From: Chelatococcus asaccharovorans
Lineage (GTDB): Bacteria > Pseudomonadota > Alphaproteobacteria > Rhizobiales > Beijerinckiaceae
Assembly: GCF_003201475.1 (NCBI RefSeq)
Contig: NZ_QJJK01000013.1
Span: 124,001 to 188,000 of the forward strand
Direction of reading: 5' to 3'
DNA: 64,000 nt
Part shown: one piece after another, positions 35,922 through 44,967 of the stretch
Numbering within the stretch: position 1 is the stretch's first letter
How the letters are laid out: each line of letters opens with the position of its first letter
Position numbers and translations under genes: made by a program
The notes under the pieces: model-generated
Seen by the model: only the letters and a program-made list of their open reading frames with translations
Database searches by the model: none
What the model was told of the DNA's origin: nothing

Positions 35922-36440
35922 TTACGTTCCTCTCTGCCGCGCGACCTGGGTGAGGATCTCAGGCTGCTGACCCGTCTCACGCCGGTAGTCCTCGAAGGCT
36001 GCCTTGACATCGTCCGGCACGTCGATAGCCCCGAGCCGGTCATGCGCGGAGACGTAGATGGAGGTGACGCGTCCGACGAAGACATCCCTGCCGGTATCAA
36101 CGCGGAAGGCATGAACCAGTATGTCCGTGGTTCGCGTCCCGACCGGACCGAGATAGACCGCCATGTCGAATACGTCCCCCGGCCAGAGCGGGCTGTGAAA
36201 CACCATGCTGAGTGCCTTGCCGGGCGTTCCGTACCGGGCTTTCTCGTCGCGCTGCCCGACCGGTCGGCCAAGCACGACCTGGCGGAAAAGGTGAGCCGTC
36301 GCCAACATGTATTCGGTGAAATTGCCCGCATACACGACGCCCGCGGGATCGCATTCCGCCCATCGCACAGTTCGCCGGACTGTGAATGGCTTCCAGGCGG
36401 CGACATACTCTGTGGCGACGAAGTCGTTCGACGGTCTCAT
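35922..36440 (-). CDS. Hotdog-fold acyl-CoA thioesterase (YbgC/4-hydroxybenzoyl-CoA type)
   Basis: A 172-residue hotdog protein. ATG at 36440 is one base after the stop of the FAD monooxygenase gene (TGAGATG) and decides the start. The catalytic region RWAECDPAGVVYAGNF (about 29-44) has the Asp of 4-hydroxybenzoyl-CoA thioesterases. Next to an aryl-CoA hydroxylase homologue it most simply frees the hydroxylated aryl acid from CoA. Confidence 0.85.
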   Translation of the reverse strand: MRPSNDFVATEYVAAWKPFTVRRTVRWAECDPAGVVYAGNFTEYMLATAHLFRQVVLGRPVGQRDEKARYGTPGKALSMVFHSPLWPGDVFDMAVYLGPVGTRTTDILVHAFRVDTGRDVFVGRVTSIYVSAHDRLGAIDVPDDVKAAFEDYRRETGQQPEILTQVARQRGT

Positions 36441-36441
36441 C

Positions 36442-37590
36442 TCATCCACCCGACGAGATTGCCGGGAAGGCAGCCATGTATGTGTCGTAAAAATTGGGGA
36501 CGTAAGAGCGAAGTCGCTCGTCGTCGATGCGGCCGGTCCTCGTGAGGAAGTCGCGCGTGAACGCGACCACGTCGAGTTCCATCTGCTTCCCGATGTCCTC
36601 GTACCACTCGAAGCTCTTGACGGTCGCCTCCGTGAACAGATCCCGCGTGGGCTTGCGCAGTTCCACATAGCGGGCAAGCCCCACCGCAATGTCGTCGGCG
36701 CAGTCCGCCAAGGCGTCGTTCAGGGCGACGGCATCGTCCATGGCCAGACGCGTGCCGGACCCGATCGAGAAGTGGGCCACCCGGAGCGCATCCCCGATCA
36801 GGACAGCATTTCCGTGAAACCACTCGCCGCAGGTCGTGAAGTTGAAGCGGCGCCAGACCGACTTGTTCTCCACCAGCGGCTGTCCGTCGAGCATGTCGGC
36901 GAAGACGTCCTCGAAGGCTGCTTTGCGCTCATCGTCCGACAGTCGGGAGAACCCCCTCTCGTTCCACGTCTCGCCGTCGCATTCGGCGACGAAGGTGCTC
37001 ATGCCGGGCGCGTAGGAATAGTAATGGGCAACAAGCCGGCCGAAGCGCGTATCTCGGAAAACGAGCGCGTTCGGCTTGAGCGCCTTGGCCACCCCATACC
37101 AGGCGAAGCGGTTGTGAAGCACCCGGTTCTGAACGCGGAACTTAGGCTCCAGCAACGTCCGCACCTGAGAGTTCGCCCCATCCGCGCCGACCACGAGATC
37201 ATAGGCCGCCAGGTCGTCGCGCGATTCGATGCGTCGACCGTGTTGCACGACGAGCCCGCACTCCGCGCACAACTGCTCCATCAGGTTGAGCAGCGTCAGA
37301 CGCGCGATGGCGCCGCCCTTCGCGGCGTATTTCAGCGAAACCTTGCGGTCATTCAGGACGATGTCCTGCTCATCGTTGAAGACCATGCATTCCGCCAGGG
37401 TGTCGTGCAGAGCCTCGTCCGCCTTGCGGAGCCGGTCTCTGGCCGCACCGGCGAGGGTCACGCCGAAGCCGTAGGTCGCATCGACGGGATTCTGCTCGAA
37501 AATATCGACGGCATATGCAGGAGCGCGCCGCTTGATGAGGCGAGCGAAAAGAAGCCCGGCCGGCCCTCCTCCGATGACAGCTACCTTCAT
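36442..37590 (-). CDS. FAD-dependent aryl-CoA monooxygenase, salicylyl-CoA 5-hydroxylase-like
   Basis: A 382-residue group A flavin monooxygenase. FAD motif GGGPAG is at 7-12, the DG motif VVGADG at 133-138 and the GD motif IGDAL near 265-269. The AHYYSYAPGMSTFV and RVAHFSIGSGTRLAM blocks are those of the N-terminal domain of salicylyl-CoA 5-hydroxylase and anthraniloyl-CoA monooxygenase. Those enzymes usually carry a second, old-yellow-enzyme-like domain (about 770 residues in total), absent here. Coupled to the thioesterase gene, and preceded by maleate isomerase. Confidence 0.85.
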   Translation of the reverse strand: MKVAVIGGGPAGLLFARLIKRRAPAYAVDIFEQNPVDATYGFGVTLAGAARDRLRKADEALHDTLAECMVFNDEQDIVLNDRKVSLKYAAKGGAIARLTLLNLMEQLCAECGLVVQHGRRIESRDDLAAYDLVVGADGANSQVRTLLEPKFRVQNRVLHNRFAWYGVAKALKPNALVFRDTRFGRLVAHYYSYAPGMSTFVAECDGETWNERGFSRLSDDERKAAFEDVFADMLDGQPLVENKSVWRRFNFTTCGEWFHGNAVLIGDALRVAHFSIGSGTRLAMDDAVALNDALADCADDIAVGLARYVELRKPTRDLFTEATVKSFEWYEDIGKQMELDVVAFTRDFLTRTGRIDDERLRSYVPNFYDTYMAAFPAISSGG

Positions 37591-37618
37591 GAACGCGCTC
37601 CATCTCTCTCCAGCACCG

Positions 37619-38362
37619 TCACGCCGCCACTTCATGCGATTGGGGCGCTGCGAGGCCCAGGGCCCGCAGCATCGCGAAGGACGTGCATTCCGCGGTGGAC
37701 GTCACAGGCTTTCCTGTCAGGCGCCGCGCTTCTTGCAGCACATCGAGCGACGGCATCTGCACGCAGGCCGACAGCACGACCGCATCGACACTCTCGACGG
37801 GAAGGTCCTTCAGGGCGTCGAGCAAGCGGGATCCGGGAATACGCCCGACCTCCTGGTTGTCGGCGACACTGAAGTTCTTGTAGCCCGCCACCTCGATGCC
37901 TTCGTTCGCGATATAGCGGACGACGATCTCGGCCAGCGAGTCCGTGTAGGGCATCAGAAGCGCTACCTTGCGGCCGCCGGCTCGGCGCAGTTCCGACACA
38001 AGCGCACCCGCCGATGTCACGACGGGAAATGCGCGCCCTTCGGCCGCCGCGATCCGCGCCAGCGTCTCTTCGGATTCGCGGTGATATCCCAGGCCCATGG
38101 CCATGATGGCCACGAGACAGGCATAGCCGGCCACATCGATCGGCGCGTCTGCCAGTTCGCGCGCGCAGCGGTGGGAATCCGCATCCATCGCGGCAAGCTC
38201 CTCCTTGCGGACATGCTTCATGCGCATGCGGGAGGAGTGAAACGTGAAGGACACATCGCCCCGTGCGGCGGCGTAGCTCCTGAGAAACTCAGGCACCTCG
38301 GTCTCCATCGTCGTGTTCGAACTGGGAACGATCTGTCCGATTCGAAAGGCACCCCTACCCAC
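37619..38362 (-). CDS. maiA: Maleate cis-trans isomerase
   Basis: A 247-residue member of the Asp/Glu racemase superfamily. The N-terminus RIGQIVPSSNTTMETEVP, the FHSSRMRMKHV block, and the two catalytic cysteines in GYACLVAIM (C82) and LSACVQMPS (C200) are those of maleate isomerases such as NicE. It converts maleate to fumarate, the last step of gentisate/hydroxypyridine-type routes that release maleate. First gene of a minus-strand operon with the FAD monooxygenase, thioesterase and hydrolase; a strong palindrome lies 32 bp before it. Confidence 0.88.
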   Translation of the reverse strand: MGRGAFRIGQIVPSSNTTMETEVPEFLRSYAAARGDVSFTFHSSRMRMKHVRKEELAAMDADSHRCARELADAPIDVAGYACLVAIMAMGLGYHRESEETLARIAAAEGRAFPVVTSAGALVSELRRAGGRKVALLMPYTDSLAEIVVRYIANEGIEVAGYKNFSVADNQEVGRIPGSRLLDALKDLPVESVDAVVLSACVQMPSLDVLQEARRLTGKPVTSTAECTSFAMLRALGLAAPQSHEVAA

Positions 38363-38393
38363 ACTCGCCTCCGCGCGCTGCCAGACAATTTGT

Positions 38394-38421
38394 CTACATC
38401 GTCAAATTTTTGACAGTATAG
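38394..38421. promoter_or_regulatory. Palindromic operator before the maleate isomerase operon
   Basis: CTACATCGTCAAA-TT-TTTGACAGTATAG: the same core as the perfect palindrome at 52663-52694. Outer arms ATTTG/CAAAT extend it to 38389-38428. Distance to the isomerase start is about 32 bp, as for a repressor site overlapping the promoter. Confidence 0.7.
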
Positions 38422-38445
38422 GCAAATCAGAATTCGGAGAACTGG

Positions 38446-38732
38446 TCAAGCCTGAACATCACCCCGGTTCCCCTGTTCTGCTGATGGACGATGCGCCCTG
38501 CGGCCGCCACGAGCCTCGGCTCCCGCATGCAAGTCGATGAGCCCCGGCGTGACCCGGCGCCCCGCCAGGTCAATCCTGATGGCCGGGTCGAGCGGAGCGG
38601 CGCTTGAAGCGACGATCCTTCCGTCGGGGATGCCTATGCTGCGACGGCCGTCAAGCAGGCGCGCGCCATCGCAAACGCTCGCGTTGAGAAGCGCGAGGCG
38701 AGAACTTGGCGCGTCGTGCCTGCGACATCCAT
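38446..38732 (-). pseudogene. Truncated, frameshifted amidohydrolase N-terminus
   Basis: Read with one frame change near 38695, the minus strand gives MDVAGTTRQVLASR then LALLNASVCDGARLLDG and RRVTPGLIDLHAG: the beta-sandwich opening of a metal-dependent amidohydrolase (imidazolonepropionase/dihydroorotase type). It breaks just at the metal-binding H-x-H position, and the rest of the enzyme is missing. It follows the SMP-30 stop by 8 bp, so an intact gene may once have been in that operon. Confidence 0.65.
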
Positions 38733-38739
38733 GGGAGCC

Positions 38740-39606
38740 TCACGCCGCGCGGTCGCCTGGCAGCGCAAAGCCGGGCACATCCACGTCGACGGCGAAGATC
38801 TGTGCCGTGGTGTCGTCACGCGCCATCCGCTCGATCGAATAATCGCAGACGACAACGTAGAGGATGCGCCTCTCGTGCCCTCCCAGCGCGCATGCGACCG
38901 GCTTCAGGGCGCCAAACGGGATCCGCTGGGTGATCCGACCGCCGCGAAGGTAGCGGACGATCTCGTTCCGGTAGGGCATGCACTGCCAGACGCCGCCTTC
39001 GACGTCGAGCGTCATGCCGTCGAGCAGGTCCTCCGTCTCCGAGAAGAGAGATTTGCTCGCGAATGTGCCGTCATCCGCGAGTTCGTAGCTCCAGATCTTG
39101 CGATTGCGGCCTTCCGCGAAAATCAGTTCCTTTCCGTCCTGCGTGATCGCCATCCCGTTCGGGAACTGAAGGCCGCTTTCGAGCACGCTGGCGGAGCCAT
39201 CGGCCTGCACGAGAAGAAGCCGGCCCGGAGCCGGCGGCTCTCCCTCGAACACGCGGAAGCCGACGTCGTCGAGATAGGCGCGGCCCTGCGCATCGACCGC
39301 CATATCCCCGCAATAGCCGGTCATGAGGTGCGACAGGTCGGCATGCTCCGCAAGGGAGCCGTCGCTCGTCATCCGGAGCAGCTTCTGGTCCGCCATGGAG
39401 GTCGTGACCAGTGCGCCGGACGGCAGGAAGCCGAGACCGTTCGGCCGCTCCGGCACCGTTGCCTCGATGCGACGCTGCCCAACCTCGTCGAAACTGTAGA
39501 CCTTGCGGCCCAGCATGTCGGACATCCAGAGGCGCCCGCCATACCACCTCATGCCTTCGCCGAAGACCAGACCGTCAGCAAACAGCTCCGGTTGACGCTG
39601 CACCAT
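38740..39606 (-). CDS. SMP-30/gluconolactonase family lactonase
   Basis: A 288-residue six-bladed propeller hydrolase of the SMP-30/LRE family. ATG at 39606 sits seven bases after GGAGG (a GTG lies one codon earlier). Metal-binding regions are FGEGMRWYGG near the N-terminus, FPNGMAITQDG and LDGMTLDVEGG. Such enzymes open lactones, so it may hydrolyse an enol-lactone or muconolactone-like intermediate. It is followed by an amidohydrolase remnant. Confidence 0.88.
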   Translation of the reverse strand: MVQRQPELFADGLVFGEGMRWYGGRLWMSDMLGRKVYSFDEVGQRRIEATVPERPNGLGFLPSGALVTTSMADQKLLRMTSDGSLAEHADLSHLMTGYCGDMAVDAQGRAYLDDVGFRVFEGEPPAPGRLLLVQADGSASVLESGLQFPNGMAITQDGKELIFAEGRNRKIWSYELADDGTFASKSLFSETEDLLDGMTLDVEGGVWQCMPYRNEIVRYLRGGRITQRIPFGALKPVACALGGHERRILYVVVCDYSIERMARDDTTAQIFAVDVDVPGFALPGDRAA

Positions 39607-39860
39607 CACTCCACCTCCCTATTCGGCTTGTAACGACCGGCAGGGAATCCACCTCATGCGGTCGTCCGTATTCGCTGGACCGATCTGCGCATGAATTGTC
39701 ACAATCGTCAATTATTCTTTATCGGTGATGAATTCATTTCCCGGGCGTCCCGGAGGCATCCGCGCGCAGCACGACGCCCCCGCGCGTCATCGGGCAGCAG
39801 ACACTGGCCGCGCGAGCGGACCGCATGAAGATCGCGATGGATAGAGATGGATAGCGAGAG

Positions 39861-40319
39861 CTAGTTCTGGAACAAGCTGATCGTCCGCGCGGCAAGTGCC
39901 GGCCGTGGCGAACCCTCGAGCTCGAGCGTGTTGTTCCACACGACACGTACGCCGTTGTCCTGAAGGATCACCTCAGCGATCTCCTGCGAAAGCCGCACAT
40001 TTGATCCGGACACGACCTCAGCGATGTAACGCACCCGATCCGATCCGTAGTTCAGGACCCGCGTCTTCTCCTCGACGACCACGAGTTCGGAAGCGAGGCC
40101 CGGAATGAGGGCCAGGAGGAGATAGCCGTGAGCGATTGTTGCCTTGCCCAACTGCGCGCGCATCCGCTCCGGATCGACATGGATCCACTGGTGATCGCCA
40201 GTGGCTTCGGCGAAGCAGTCGATGGTCGGCTGCTCGATCCGCCTCCACCCACTGGGACCGATTGTGGTTCCGAGATGGCCGGCGAGGTCCTCCGGGCGGC
40301 GCACATGAAGCATGGTCAA
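39861..40319 (-). CDS. MaoC-like (R)-specific enoyl-CoA hydratase/dehydratase
   Basis: A 152-residue hotdog-fold hydratase. The hydratase motif ATGDHQWIHVDP supplies Asp42 and His47, followed by AHGYLLLALIP. It would hydrate an enoyl-CoA in beta-oxidation-like processing. The likely start is TTG at 40319, overlapping the TetR stop (TTGA), with GGAG five bases upstream; ATG 40313 is an alternative. The overlap places it in one operon with the regulator. Confidence 0.87.
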   Translation of the reverse strand: MTMLHVRRPEDLAGHLGTTIGPSGWRRIEQPTIDCFAEATGDHQWIHVDPERMRAQLGKATIAHGYLLLALIPGLASELVVVEEKTRVLNYGSDRVRYIAEVVSGSNVRLSQEIAEVILQDNGVRVVWNNTLELEGSPRPALAARTISLFQN

Positions 40320-41083
40320 GCCTTCTCCTCGCCTCGGATCAGCTTCGACAGGTGCCGAAGGTTTTCCTGTATGACCTCGATCGCCTGATTTGGATCATTG
40401 AGCCTGCCGCGGCGCGATTCGTCCGTCAGCAGGGACTGGACCGCCAACTCGGCGAGTTCCTCGGCGACGTCCTCGGCGCTGGCGCCGCGATCCTCGTCGA
40501 ACCAGTAGTTAGTCCAGTTGACGATGCCGATGACTCCAAAGGCAGCGTAGCGGTCATTGACCGGACGGAATTCGCCAGCGAGGATGCCCTCGCGGATGAT
40601 GGCCCGATACTCGGACAGGATGTTCCTTTTGGCCTCCGTGTGCCGCCTGAGGAGGTCGGGCGGCAATGCCGCCTCTGTCACCTCGATCATCCGCATCTGG
40701 ATGCCGCGCTGAAGAACTGCCATGATGCGCATGCGGACGAAGCTCTTCAGCCGCTCCGACGGCTTGCCCGTCGCCGTGAGCTTCCACTCGGAAATCTCCT
40801 TAAGCGGCATCAGGGCGACTTCCTGAACAAGCGCCTCCAGCAGCGCCTCCTTGTTCTTGAAGTAATAGTAGATCGCGCCTCGCGTCAGGCCGACCGAATC
40901 GGCAATGTCGGTAAGACTTGTTCCGGCATATCCTTTCTCGGCGAAAAGGATACAGGCCTTCTCCATAAGCTCTCGCTCGACAAGGGCCTTCCGCTTATCG
41001 CGATTGCCACCGCTCTCGCCGCTTTCGGGCGTGCCGGCGCTCTTCGTACCCTGCTTGCTCTTGCTGGAGCTCGGACGTGCCAT
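40316..41083 (-). CDS. TetR-family transcriptional regulator
   Basis: A 255-residue TetR protein: a Ser/Gly/Lys-rich N-terminal tail of about 30 residues, helix-turn-helix about 36-82 (MEKACILFAEKGYAGTSL, VGLTRGAIYYYF) and a ligand domain resembling regulators of acyl-CoA metabolism. Divergent from the aryl-CoA ligase, with a TTTGACGA half-palindrome at 41165 between them, and cotranscribed with MaoC. It is the best candidate reader of the TCGTCAAA palindromes at 38394, 41160 and 52663. Confidence 0.88.
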   Translation of the reverse strand: MARPSSSKSKQGTKSAGTPESGESGGNRDKRKALVERELMEKACILFAEKGYAGTSLTDIADSVGLTRGAIYYYFKNKEALLEALVQEVALMPLKEISEWKLTATGKPSERLKSFVRMRIMAVLQRGIQMRMIEVTEAALPPDLLRRHTEAKRNILSEYRAIIREGILAGEFRPVNDRYAAFGVIGIVNWTNYWFDEDRGASAEDVAEELAELAVQSLLTDESRRGRLNDPNQAIEVIQENLRHLSKLIRGEEKA

Positions 41084-41159
41084 GCTGTTTATCCGTTCCG
41101 GTTTCTTTCCGTCTGTAGCCCACTCCCTCCGAGACCGCCAGTCGCGATCCCGACGCAAT

Positions 41160-41180
41160 CGAAAAATTTGACGATAGTGT
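41160..41180. promoter_or_regulatory. Half-palindrome in the tetR/CoA-ligase divergent promoter
   Basis: CGAAAAATTTGACGATAG matches one arm plus centre of the palindrome at 52663 (TCGTCAAAAATTTGACGA read on the complement). It lies between two divergent genes of the aromatic region. Confidence 0.5.
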
Positions 41181-41235
41181 TGATTAATTATCGAACATGT
41201 ATGTAATAAGCGTCAATCAAAGGGAGGAGTACAGA

Positions 41236-42927
41236 ATGCCGGTTGTGTCGTCGCCCATGCAAGGTGTCGTTTATCCGCCGAGGGCGGAAGTCGCGCGCTA
41301 TGACGAGATGGGGCTCTTCTCCGACGATACGATGGGACAGGCCTTTCGCAAGGTTGCCGCGCGTTTTCCCAATCGGGCGGCGGTTTCGGACGCATCGTCC
41401 GCCATGAGCTTCGTGGAGCTGGACGAGGTCACCGACAGGCTCGCCGGCAGTCTCCTCCGGTCCGGCCTGAAGCCGCTAGATCGCGTCACCTTTCAGATCC
41501 CGAACGGCAAGGAACTGGTGATCTGCTTCGTAGCTTGCCTCAAGGCGGGGTTGATCCCGATCTGTACGCTTGTCGCCCATCGGCAGGCCGAAATCGGCTA
41601 CCTGTCAGCGCACGCCAAGGCGCGTGCCCACCTGATCGCCAGCGACGATCCGAAGTTCGACTTCCTGGCATTCGCCAGATCGATCAAGAGCCAGACGCCA
41701 TCGATGGATTTCACCATCATCGGCCGAGGACCGGCGCCGGCGAACGAGCCCGGCGTTTCCGGGATCAAAGACCTCATCGACGGGATCAGCCTGGCGGACG
41801 CCAGGGAGATCTTGGGCTCCCTGGAGCTCGACGCGGCGCAGGTCGCGGTGTTTCAGCTGTCGGGAGGAACCAGCGGAATACCGAAGATCATTCCCCGTTT
41901 CCACAACGAGTATCTCTACCAGCTTCGAACCGTCGCGGAATGGCACGGGCTGACGGAAAAGACGGTTGCGTTCTCGCCGGCCCCGATGATGCACAACGCG
42001 CCCATCGTCTGCTACTGGGGCTCTACCTTGTGGAGTGGCGGAGAGGTCGTCTGCGCCGCGAGCCTCCAGCCGGAGGCGATCGCCGAGGTCCTTGCCGCGC
42101 GTCATCCAAACTGGATGTCGATCCCGCTTCCGATCCTCCTGAACCTCAAGGCCGCCGGCCTGCTCGATCGTCGCAACTTCGAGGGCGCAAGGCTTTCGAC
42201 CCCGAGCCACACCGCGCGCCTCTCCGACCTGACGGGCGGAACGGCGGTACCGCTCTACGGCATGACCGAGGGCATCATCACCTATGGCCGGATCGGAGAT
42301 CCCGACTTCGTGTTGCGGAGCACCGTAGGCCGGCCGGTGGGGCCGCACGACGAGTTCCGAATCGTCGATCCTGAAACCGGGCAGGAGCTTCCGGACGGAG
42401 AACTGGGGGAGTTCTGCTTCCGCGGCCCGTCATCCTGCCGGGGCTACTATGATGCCGAAGATCGCAACAGTGAGGCCTTCACTGCGGAAGGCTTCTGCAA
42501 GTCCGGCGACCTGATGCGCGCCCACCTCATTGATGGCGTGCGCTATGTCAGCTTTGAAGGTCGGGTCAAAGACGTCGTCAGCCGCGGAGGCGAAAAGATC
42601 AACTGCCAGGAGGTCGAGCGCGCCCTGATCAATCATCCGGCGGTCGGCGCCATCGCGATCGTGCCGATGCCGGATCCCGTCTACAGCGAGAAGGCCTGCG
42701 CCTTCGTGATTCCGGCGAAGGGAGCAGAGCCACTCACCGTCGCAGGCGCCGGCGCGTTCCTCGAGAAGGCAGGTCTTGCCAAGTTCAAGTGGCCAGAGCG
42801 AATCGAGATCGTCAGCGAGTTCCCGACCACGTCTTCGGGCAAGATCTCGAAGCCCTTGCTGAAGCAGAGAATTGCCGCGCAGCTGGACAGTGAGCGCGGC
42901 GAGGCCGCACGCGCCAAACCCATCTGA
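41236..42927 (+). CDS. Aryl-acid CoA ligase / adenylate-forming enzyme, EntE-like
   Basis: A 563-residue ANL-superfamily enzyme. ATG at 41236 has GGGAGGAG upstream and replaces a start 13 codons earlier. The P-loop is LSGGTSGIPK (208-217) with IPRFHNEYLYQLR after it, the pattern of 2,3-dihydroxybenzoate and salicylate adenylating enzymes; the adenylation motif YGMTEG and the C-terminal SSGKISKPLL with catalytic lysine are intact. It most likely activates an ortho-hydroxylated aryl acid to its CoA ester for the FAD monooxygenase. Thiolase follows 24 bp downstream. Confidence 0.88.
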   Translation: MPVVSSPMQGVVYPPRAEVARYDEMGLFSDDTMGQAFRKVAARFPNRAAVSDASSAMSFVELDEVTDRLAGSLLRSGLKPLDRVTFQIPNGKELVICFVACLKAGLIPICTLVAHRQAEIGYLSAHAKARAHLIASDDPKFDFLAFARSIKSQTPSMDFTIIGRGPAPANEPGVSGIKDLIDGISLADAREILGSLELDAAQVAVFQLSGGTSGIPKIIPRFHNEYLYQLRTVAEWHGLTEKTVAFSPAPMMHNAPIVCYWGSTLWSGGEVVCAASLQPEAIAEVLAARHPNWMSIPLPILLNLKAAGLLDRRNFEGARLSTPSHTARLSDLTGGTAVPLYGMTEGIITYGRIGDPDFVLRSTVGRPVGPHDEFRIVDPETGQELPDGELGEFCFRGPSSCRGYYDAEDRNSEAFTAEGFCKSGDLMRAHLIDGVRYVSFEGRVKDVVSRGGEKINCQEVERALINHPAVGAIAIVPMPDPVYSEKACAFVIPAKGAEPLTVAGAGAFLEKAGLAKFKWPERIEIVSEFPTTSSGKISKPLLKQRIAAQLDSERGEAARAKPI

Positions 42928-42951
42928 CATTGCCATCCGCAGGGGAAGAAG

Positions 42952-44154
42952 ATGCATCTCGACGCCTATATCGTAGACGGACTTCGCACGCCGATCGGTC
43001 GCCATGCCGGCGCACTGTCTGCGGTGCGCCCTGACGACCTGCTCGCCGGTGTCATCCGGGAGGTCGTTGCCAGATCGGCCTTCTCTCCGGACCAGATCGA
43101 GGACGTGATTGCCGGTAACACCAATCAGGCTGGCGAAGACTGCCGCAACGTCGCCCGCAATGCCTCTCTTCTCGCCGGCCTTCCTACGAGCGTCGGCGGC
43201 CAAACGGTGAACCGGCTTTGCGGCAGCGGATTGGCAGCGTTGATTGATGCGTCACGGGCCGTGTCCACCGGAGCCGGCGACGTCATCGTGGCTGGCGGCG
43301 TCGAAAGCATGAGCCGGGCTCCTTTCGTGCTCGCCAAGGCGAATGCGGCTTTCGACCGGACCGCCTCCATCTTCGACACGACCATCGGCACCCGGTTTCC
43401 GAACCCGAAGCTCGTGCAGTCACATGGTGGCGACACGATGCCGGAGACGGCGGACAACGTGGCGTCGGATATCGGCATCTCCCGCGAGGAAGCCGATGCG
43501 TTCGCGCTTGCGTCCCAGCAGAAATACGAGGCGGCGCGCGCGCGTGGCTTCTTCGACCGCGAAATGGCACCGGTGAGCGTGGCCGGCCGAAAGGGCGCTC
43601 TCACGACGGTATCGGCTGACGAGCACCCCCGCCCGGAGACCACATTCGCGACCCTTTCCGGACTGCGCAGCATCAACAACGGCGGCGTCACGACCGCGGG
43701 AAACGCGTCGGGCATCAATGACGGCGCCGGAGCGCTGATCGTGGCGAACGGGGTGGCGGTAGAACGGAGCGGCGCCCGGCCGCTCGCCCGCGTCGTGTCT
43801 GCCGCGATTGCCGGCGTCGAACCGCGCGTGATGGGCCTCGGCCCCGTGCCCGCATCACGCAAGGCCTTGGAGCGCGCCGGCCTGACTCTGAAGGATATCG
43901 ACCTCATTGAACTCAACGAGGCCTTTGCCTCGCAGGTGCTGGGCTGCCTGCGACAGCTGGGCGTGGCCGACGACGATGCGCGCGTCAACCCGAACGGCGG
44001 CGCGATCGCCATCGGCCATCCGCTCGGCGCATCCGGCATCCGGCTCGCGCTGACCGCCGCACGCCAGTTGCAGGAAACGGGTGGACGCTATGCACTGGTG
44101 ACGATGTGCATCGGAATCGGACAGGGAATCGCGGTCGTTCTGGAACGCGTCTGA
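42952..44154 (+). CDS. Acetyl-CoA acyltransferase (thiolase), 3-oxoadipyl-CoA type
   Basis: A 400-residue thiolase of normal length. The nucleophile is Cys90 in NRLCGSG; the [19 protein letters not shown] (His) and MCIGIGQG (second Cys) motifs are intact. The internal [11 protein letters not shown] region resembles PcaF/PaaJ-type beta-ketoadipyl-CoA thiolases. It would release acetyl-CoA from a beta-keto acyl-CoA, giving the pathway a CoA-bound branch beside MaoC. Cotranscribed with the CoA ligase. Confidence 0.9.
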   Translation: MHLDAYIVDGLRTPIGRHAGALSAVRPDDLLAGVIREVVARSAFSPDQIEDVIAGNTNQAGEDCRNVARNASLLAGLPTSVGGQTVNRLCGSGLAALIDASRAVSTGAGDVIVAGGVESMSRAPFVLAKANAAFDRTASIFDTTIGTRFPNPKLVQSHGGDTMPETADNVASDIGISREEADAFALASQQKYEAARARGFFDREMAPVSVAGRKGALTTVSADEHPRPETTFATLSGLRSINNGGVTTAGNASGINDGAGALIVANGVAVERSGARPLARVVSAAIAGVEPRVMGLGPVPASRKALERAGLTLKDIDLIELNEAFASQVLGCLRQLGVADDDARVNPNGGAIAIGHPLGASGIRLALTAARQLQETGGRYALVTMCIGIGQGIAVVLERV

Positions 44155-44162
44155 CGCAAGGC

Positions 44163-44900
44163 TCAGCCCGGACTTTCTTCATCCAGAAGGCTTTCCACAA
44201 AACTGCGTATCTGGCGGTCGAACGCCTTGCGGACATCGAGCCTCACGAGCGCCGGGATGCCGACTGCGAGCCCGGGCCAAGCCGTACCATCGAACCGCGC
44301 CGCCTGACGGAGAAGGAATTCGCCGTGGTGGGAGGGAGCATGATGCATCGCGACATGTTCGGCCGTGGCGGTGGTCAGGAGCGCGATGAGATGCCAAAGC
44401 TCAGCAGCATCCGCGGGATCGAGCCCGGCATCCGCGAACAGGCGGAACATGGCGTCGACATAGGTTGCACCGAAATCCGTCTCCCCTTCAGGCGGGATCT
44501 GGAACATGCGGAAGCGATCTTCCGCCATAATGTAGCGGGTAATGCCCGGATATTCCGTCTTCAGGTCAAGCGAGGCGGCGGCCGCAGCGATGATGCCGTC
44601 GCGATGGCTCATTCCGCTGGCCAGGATCGGTGCAAGCCCCTCCAGAAGCTTCCGAAAGAAGAGATTCATAACCCCGGACAGGAGCGCATCCCGCGTCCCC
44701 ACATGGTACCGCACCGCATTGGTACGGACCCCCAGGCTCTCACTGAGCCGGACCATCGACAGATCCTGCAGAGGCTCGCTGCGGGTGAGCTCCAGCGCGA
44801 AATCGATGATCCCTGCCCGGGTCAGAACGCCAGGTCCGAGGGTGGTAACGGTCTGCGCCACCTTGGGCGGCCGGCCCCGCGGCTTGGATCGGTTCGCCAT
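44163..44900 (-). CDS. TetR-family transcriptional regulator
   Basis: A 245-residue TetR protein with helix-turn-helix about 26-72 (TRAGIIDFALELTRSE, VRLSESLGVRTNAVRYHV) and a TetR_C-like ligand domain. It converges on the thiolase gene and is divergent from the VOC dioxygenase operon; a perfect 18-bp palindrome lies in the divergent gap. It probably represses the VOC operon. Confidence 0.88.
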   Translation of the reverse strand: MANRSKPRGRPPKVAQTVTTLGPGVLTRAGIIDFALELTRSEPLQDLSMVRLSESLGVRTNAVRYHVGTRDALLSGVMNLFFRKLLEGLAPILASGMSHRDGIIAAAAASLDLKTEYPGITRYIMAEDRFRMFQIPPEGETDFGATYVDAMFRLFADAGLDPADAAELWHLIALLTTATAEHVAMHHAPSHHGEFLLRQAARFDGTAWPGLAVGIPALVRLDVRKAFDRQIRSFVESLLDEESPG

Positions 44901-44925
44901 ATCAAGCTTGCCCTTCTGCAGATTT

Positions 44926-44943
44926 ATTGTTAGGGGTAACAAT
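44926..44943. promoter_or_regulatory. TetR operator between tetR and the VOC operon
   Basis: ATTGTTA-GGGG-TAACAAT: perfect 7-bp arms around four G residues, 25 bp before the VOC start and 26 bp before the tetR start. Confidence 0.65.
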
Positions 44944-44967
44944 TATGGGAATTATTGGAGAAAGCCA

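Noticed and set aside
34515-36545. 676-residue plus-strand ORF, the longest frame in the window
   Set aside because: It spans the antisense of three minus-strand genes (hydrolase, thioesterase, end of monooxygenase) with good starts and domains, and has no domain itself.
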